From Paenibacillus pasadenensis (lineage in GTDB: Bacteria; Bacillota; Bacilli; Paenibacillales; Paenibacillaceae): a DNA stretch of 64,000 nt. Of the stretch, positions 61,052 through 64,000 are shown piece by piece (position 1 is the first letter of the stretch; each line of letters begins with the position of its first letter). The notes beneath the pieces were generated by a model that was not told where the DNA came from, made no database searches, and was given only the letters and a program-made list of their open reading frames with translations. The stretch lies in the NCBI RefSeq assembly GCF_023715725.1, contig NZ_JAMBOT010000008.1:104954-168953 (forward strand), in the 5' to 3' direction. The translations under genes were made by a program, and so were the position numbers.

Positions 61052-62593
61052 TTATTCCCACTCGATCGTAGCTGGCGGCTTCGACGTAACGTCGTAAACG
61101 ATCCGGTTCACGTTGTCGACCTCATTGACGATACGCACGGAGATTTTCTCCAGCACATCCCAAGGAATGCGCGCCCAGTCGGCGGTCATGCCGTCGATGG
61201 AAGTAACCGCGCGGATGCCGACGGTGTAGGAGTAGGTGCGGGCGTCGCCCATAACGCCTACGCTGCGCATGCCTGGCAGAGCCGTAAAGTACTGCCAGAT
61301 TTCGCGGTCAAGACCGGCTTTGGCGATTTCGTCGCGCAGGATCGCATCGGATTCGCGAACGATTTCAAGCTTTTCCTCCGTTACTTCGCCAAGCACACGG
61401 ATAGCCAGACCCGGACCCGGGAACGGCTGGCGCATAACGATTGCGTCCGGCAGGCCGCATTCGGAGCCGACTTTGCGGACCTCGTCCTTAAACAGCGTTT
61501 TGAGCGGCTCAACAAGCTTGAACTTGATGTCCTTCGGCAAACCGCCCACATTGTGGTGGGACTTGATCGTTTGCGCGGTAGCTGTGCCGCTTTCAACGAT
61601 ATCCGTATATAGGGTTCCTTGCGCCAGGAATTCAAAATCGGCCAGCTTTTCCGACTCCTCTTGGAACAGGTAAATAAATTCGTTGCCGATGATTTTGCGT
61701 TTTTTCTCTGGATCGTCGACGCCTTTGAGCTTGCTCATGAAGCGCTCTTTGGCATCAATTTTGAGAACTTCAATGCCGAACTTGCCGACAAACGTCTCCA
61801 TGACGCCTTCCGCTTCGCCTTTGCGGAGCAGGCCGTGGTCGATGAACATACATGTCAAACGGTCGCCGATTGCTTTATGCACCAGCATAGCCACAACGGA
61901 AGAGTCAACGCCGCCGGACAGCGCACAAAGCACGCGGCCGGTTTCGCCAACCTGGGCGCGAATGTCGCGCACGGCGTCGTCGATGAACGATTCCATGCTC
62001 CAGTTGCCTTCGCAGCCGCAAATCGTGAACAGGAAGTTGCGGATCATGTCGTTGCCGTAAACGGAATGGCGAACCTCAGGATGGAACTGAACCGCGTAGA
62101 ATTTTTTCTCCGGATGGCTCATGGCCGCGATCGGCGCATGCTCCGTTCCCGCATCCAAGCGGAAGCCTTCCGGCATTTCAACGACAAGGTCAGTATGGCT
62201 CATCCATACCGTCTGCGTGTTTTGCAGGCCGAGCGCCAGCGCCGCTCCGTCCGTAAACGTCACATCGGCGCGGCCGTACTCGCGCTTGCCGGCGCGCTGC
62301 ACTTTGCCGCTCAGCTGATGGCTCATCAGCTGCATGCCGTAACAGATGCCAAAAATCGGCAGGCCGAGCTCGTAAATTTCCGGGTCCACAATCGGAGAAT
62401 TCTCCTCGTACACGCTTGCCGGGCCGCCCGAGAACACGATGCCCTTTGGCGCCAGCTCGCGGATTTTCGCGGCGGACGTATTATATGGCAGCAGCTCGCT
62501 GTACACGCCAAGATCCCGAATGCGGCGAGCGATCAGTTGGTTGTACTGGCCCCCGAAATCGAGAACGACGATCATTTCATTTGGCTTATTCAA
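61052..62593 (-). CDS. guaA: GMP synthase (glutamine-hydrolysing)
   Basis: Converts XMP to GMP using glutamine and ATP. The 513 residues have the class I glutaminase domain (GICYGMQLMSHQL with catalytic Cys, HPEVRHSVYG with His and Glu), the PP-loop ATPase domain (ALSGGVDSSVVAML) and the C-terminal dimerisation domain ending SKPPATIEWE. Monocistronic, with no riboswitch seen upstream. Confidence 0.98.
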   Translation of the reverse strand: MNKPNEMIVVLDFGGQYNQLIARRIRDLGVYSELLPYNTSAAKIRELAPKGIVFSGGPASVYEENSPIVDPEIYELGLPIFGICYGMQLMSHQLSGKVQRAGKREYGRADVTFTDGAALALGLQNTQTVWMSHTDLVVEMPEGFRLDAGTEHAPIAAMSHPEKKFYAVQFHPEVRHSVYGNDMIRNFLFTICGCEGNWSMESFIDDAVRDIRAQVGETGRVLCALSGGVDSSVVAMLVHKAIGDRLTCMFIDHGLLRKGEAEGVMETFVGKFGIEVLKIDAKERFMSKLKGVDDPEKKRKIIGNEFIYLFQEESEKLADFEFLAQGTLYTDIVESGTATAQTIKSHHNVGGLPKDIKFKLVEPLKTLFKDEVRKVGSECGLPDAIVMRQPFPGPGLAIRVLGEVTEEKLEIVRESDAILRDEIAKAGLDREIWQYFTALPGMRSVGVMGDARTYSYTVGIRAVTSIDGMTADWARIPWDVLEKISVRIVNEVDNVNRIVYDVTSKPPATIEWE

Positions 62594-62807
62594 GTCCGTA
62601 CCTCCCTAAGTCAATTGGACATATTATATCCAAGCCGCTTCCAGCCAGTCAAGGCGCTCCGGGCAGCTTATCCGGCAGTTGCTGCGGGGTTCTGACAAAA
62701 TTCGCACAGAGCAGGCATAAGGAAGCAAATCGGGCCGTTTGGAAAGGTACCTTTTTGCTGGAATTTTGCTAATACGCTGGCAGCGGGATGGTACGACGTT
62801 CAGCAGC

Positions 62808-62840
62808 GGGGGGACGGGATGGGACGGGATGGGATGGGAC
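62808..62840 (+). other. G-rich tract, possible G-quadruplex
   Basis: Six GGG runs separated by AC or AT dinucleotides (GGGACGGGATGGGAC and similar). Four or more G-triplets with 2-base loops meet the usual G-quadruplex pattern. It is about 215 bases upstream of guaA, on the opposite strand to the gene. Confidence 0.55.
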
Positions 62841-62970
62841 AAACTCGCGCATGCGATCGGTTATCGGTTCGTAAGCTCTATTCGGCTTATGCCTCCTACG
62901 GATGGCCGTGACTGCCACAGTCATGCAGGAATTGCTTTGTTACTGTTTCCGCTACCTTCTCCTCACGGCT

Positions 62971-63104
62971 GGCGCCACCGCCACAGTGCTGCGTGAATTC
63001 GCCGCCGAAAGTACTCGTCGAGACTAACCTAGTCACTGGCTTCACCGCCACAGTCTTTGGTGACTTTGCCGCCGAAAGTACTTATCTAGACTAACCTAGT
63101 CACT
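62971..63104 (+). repeat. Two tandem 67-base repeats
   Basis: Units 62971-63037 and 63038-63104 share CACCGCCACAGT, then GCCGCCGAAAGTACT, then AGACTAACCTAGTCACT. A weaker related segment (GTGACTGCCACAGTCATG) precedes them near 62908. No reading frame is supported. Confidence 0.75.
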
Positions 63105-63106
63105 AC

Positions 63107-63300
63107 TGGCACGCTAACGCAACTGAGAAGCGCTATTTCACCGTTTTTGCTACTTTTAAAAATCTAAGGCAACTCATACGCGTTATTTGCGATGTTTGGG
63201 TGGTTTACGACGTTAAAAGTCGGCAATAAGGCCGCTCAGTTGCGCTAGAGTTAAAAAAGGTTCGTTTGCGGCTGAATAAGCCCGCTCAGTTGCGTTAGCC
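63107..63300. repeat. Second cluster of TAACGCAACT-type repeats
   Basis: CTAACGCAACTGAG at about 63113, AAGGCAACTCA near 63171, then inverted CAGTTGCGCTAG near 63237 and CAGTTGCGTTAG near 63287. This is the same family as 31310-31495: two direct and two inverted copies. Confidence 0.7.
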
Positions 63301-63464
63301 GAACGTTAGTCTCTTTATGCGCCTCCTTACGAGAGGCAGTACAAAAAGCTCACCGGGATCCGGCAAGCTAAATCTAGCTAGAGCTATCGAGTACGAGCGG
63401 GAGTTTATTATAATCAAGTTCTGCGATTACCGTCCTGGGCAAAAGGCTCAGGATCGGCAGCGCT

Positions 63465-63574
63465 GGCAGAGAATGCGCGGCTATGCCCGTTATGCGGAGC
63501 ATGTTCGCGTCCAAGGCAATTGGACGAGATTCGGCAGCGTCGCGTCGGCAGAGAATGCGCGGCTATGCCCGTTA
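63465..63574 (+). repeat. 28-base direct repeat
   Basis: GGCAGAGAATGCGCGGCTAT plus eight more bases occurs at 63465-63492 and 63547-63574, 82 bases apart. Both are preceded by a TCGGCAGCG word. Confidence 0.65.
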
Positions 63575-63586
63575 AGCTGGGCTTGT

Positions 63587-63994
63587 TCAGCCCCGCTTTA
63601 TCTCCGGGGCGCTCGCCGCAGTTGGAGCTGCGCTCCGGGCAGACAGCGCCGCTGCCGCGGCCTTGAGCGCCTCCGGCTCCGGCCCGCGCCATGCCGTCGG
63701 AGCCGCGTAGCGCGCGGCCTCGGCCCAGGCCGCGAGCCGCCGCAGCTGCTCCGCTGCGGCTGGCGCCAGCAGCGGCGCAAGCGCCTCCGCGCGCCCGGCT
63801 TCGCCGCCGGCTGCGGCCAATGCCGCTGCGCCTGCGGCCGCGCCGTGCCGGCGCTCCAGCTTGCGCAGCAGCGCCGCAGCTGCGGCGAGCAGCGCCGCCC
63901 GCTGCGCTGCGCGGCGCACGCGCTCCGCGCGCGCCTCCGGCGCAGCGGCTGCGCCCGCGTGGCGCGCATAGCGCCGCAGCGCCAGCGCGAGGCG
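63587..63994 (-). CDS. Possible C-terminal end of a DUF4129-type protein
   Basis: The minus-strand frame reads ...LLRKLERRHGAAAG, then AWAEAARYAAPTAW and ends IKRG. The LERRHG and ARY words with this spacing resemble the DUF4129 tail of transglutaminase-like TgpA proteins, which in some Paenibacillus genomes lie near guaA. A TAG at 63995-63997 is in frame, so either the gene is broken, a frameshift lies beyond the window edge, or the call is wrong. All three frames are open here because of very high GC. Confidence 0.3.
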   Translation of the reverse strand, partial: RLALALRRYARHAGAAAAPEARAERVRRAAQRAALLAAAAALLRKLERRHGAAAGAAALAAAGGEAGRAEALAPLLAPAAAEQLRRLAAWAEAARYAAPTAWRGPEPEALKAAAAALSARSAAPTAASAPEIKRG

Positions 63995-64000
63995 CTATGC

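Overview
The window looks like chromosomal DNA of a Gram-positive, endospore-forming Firmicute, most likely a Paenibacillus. The basis is a Bacillus-type 12-gene purine operon led by a guanine riboswitch, a three-gene spore germination (ger) operon, YerC and YerB homologues, tagO, high GC with strong AAGGAGG ribosome-binding sites, and giant DUF11-repeat proteins of a kind known in Paenibacillus. No rRNA, tRNA or CRISPR array was found.

Layout. 1-7.8 kb: an AT-rich acquired island with a type I restriction-modification operon (hsdM, hsdS, hsdR on the minus strand). Upstream of hsdM a half-length specificity gene has been cut by a decayed IS30-family element. A frameshifted tyrosine-integrase tail marks the island edge. 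7.8-16.4 kb: housekeeping genes on the minus strand (rlmD, dgkB, a two-domain CbiX-like protein, yerC, a pit phosphate transporter with its DUF47 partner, a YerB lipoprotein) and one plus-strand low-complexity protein. 16.5-20.4 kb: the ger operon on the plus strand behind a sigma-G-like promoter. 20.4-28.1 kb: an alpha/beta hydrolase, a 38-residue membrane protein, a deacetylase/lipoprotein/response-regulator/histidine-kinase cluster, and tagO. 28.3-43.3 kb: the purine operon purEKBCSQLFMNHD with promoter, guanine riboswitch and end terminator. 43.7-44.2 kb: a nitroreductase. 44.4-55.6 kb: three plus-strand genes made almost only of DUF11 repeats. Facing them at 55.7-57.7 kb are two minus-strand secreted proteins of unknown function with short internal repeats. 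57.8-62.6 kb: a riboswitch-controlled purine permease, an MFS transporter and guaA. 62.6-64 kb: a gene-free stretch packed with repeats, then the possible end of a DUF4129-type protein.

How the parts work together. The purine operon, the NCS2 permease and guaA cover de novo synthesis of IMP, purine uptake and GMP synthesis. The operon and the permease each carry a G-box aptamer whose key base reads C, so both should switch off with guanine. Pit and DUF47 form a phosphate uptake pair with a possible Pho box.

The most unusual part is the DUF11 locus. The first gene encodes about 2240 residues with 15 DUF11 units in an alternating A/B pattern. It stops at a TGATG overlap, and the next frame continues the interrupted unit for 552 residues. 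A third gene repeats the same C-terminal architecture. A sigma-E-like promoter lies upstream of the first gene, so a role on the spore surface is a reasonable but unproven idea. Several intergenic repeat families, and low-complexity insertions in RlmD, CbiX, a response regulator and PurF, also stand out.
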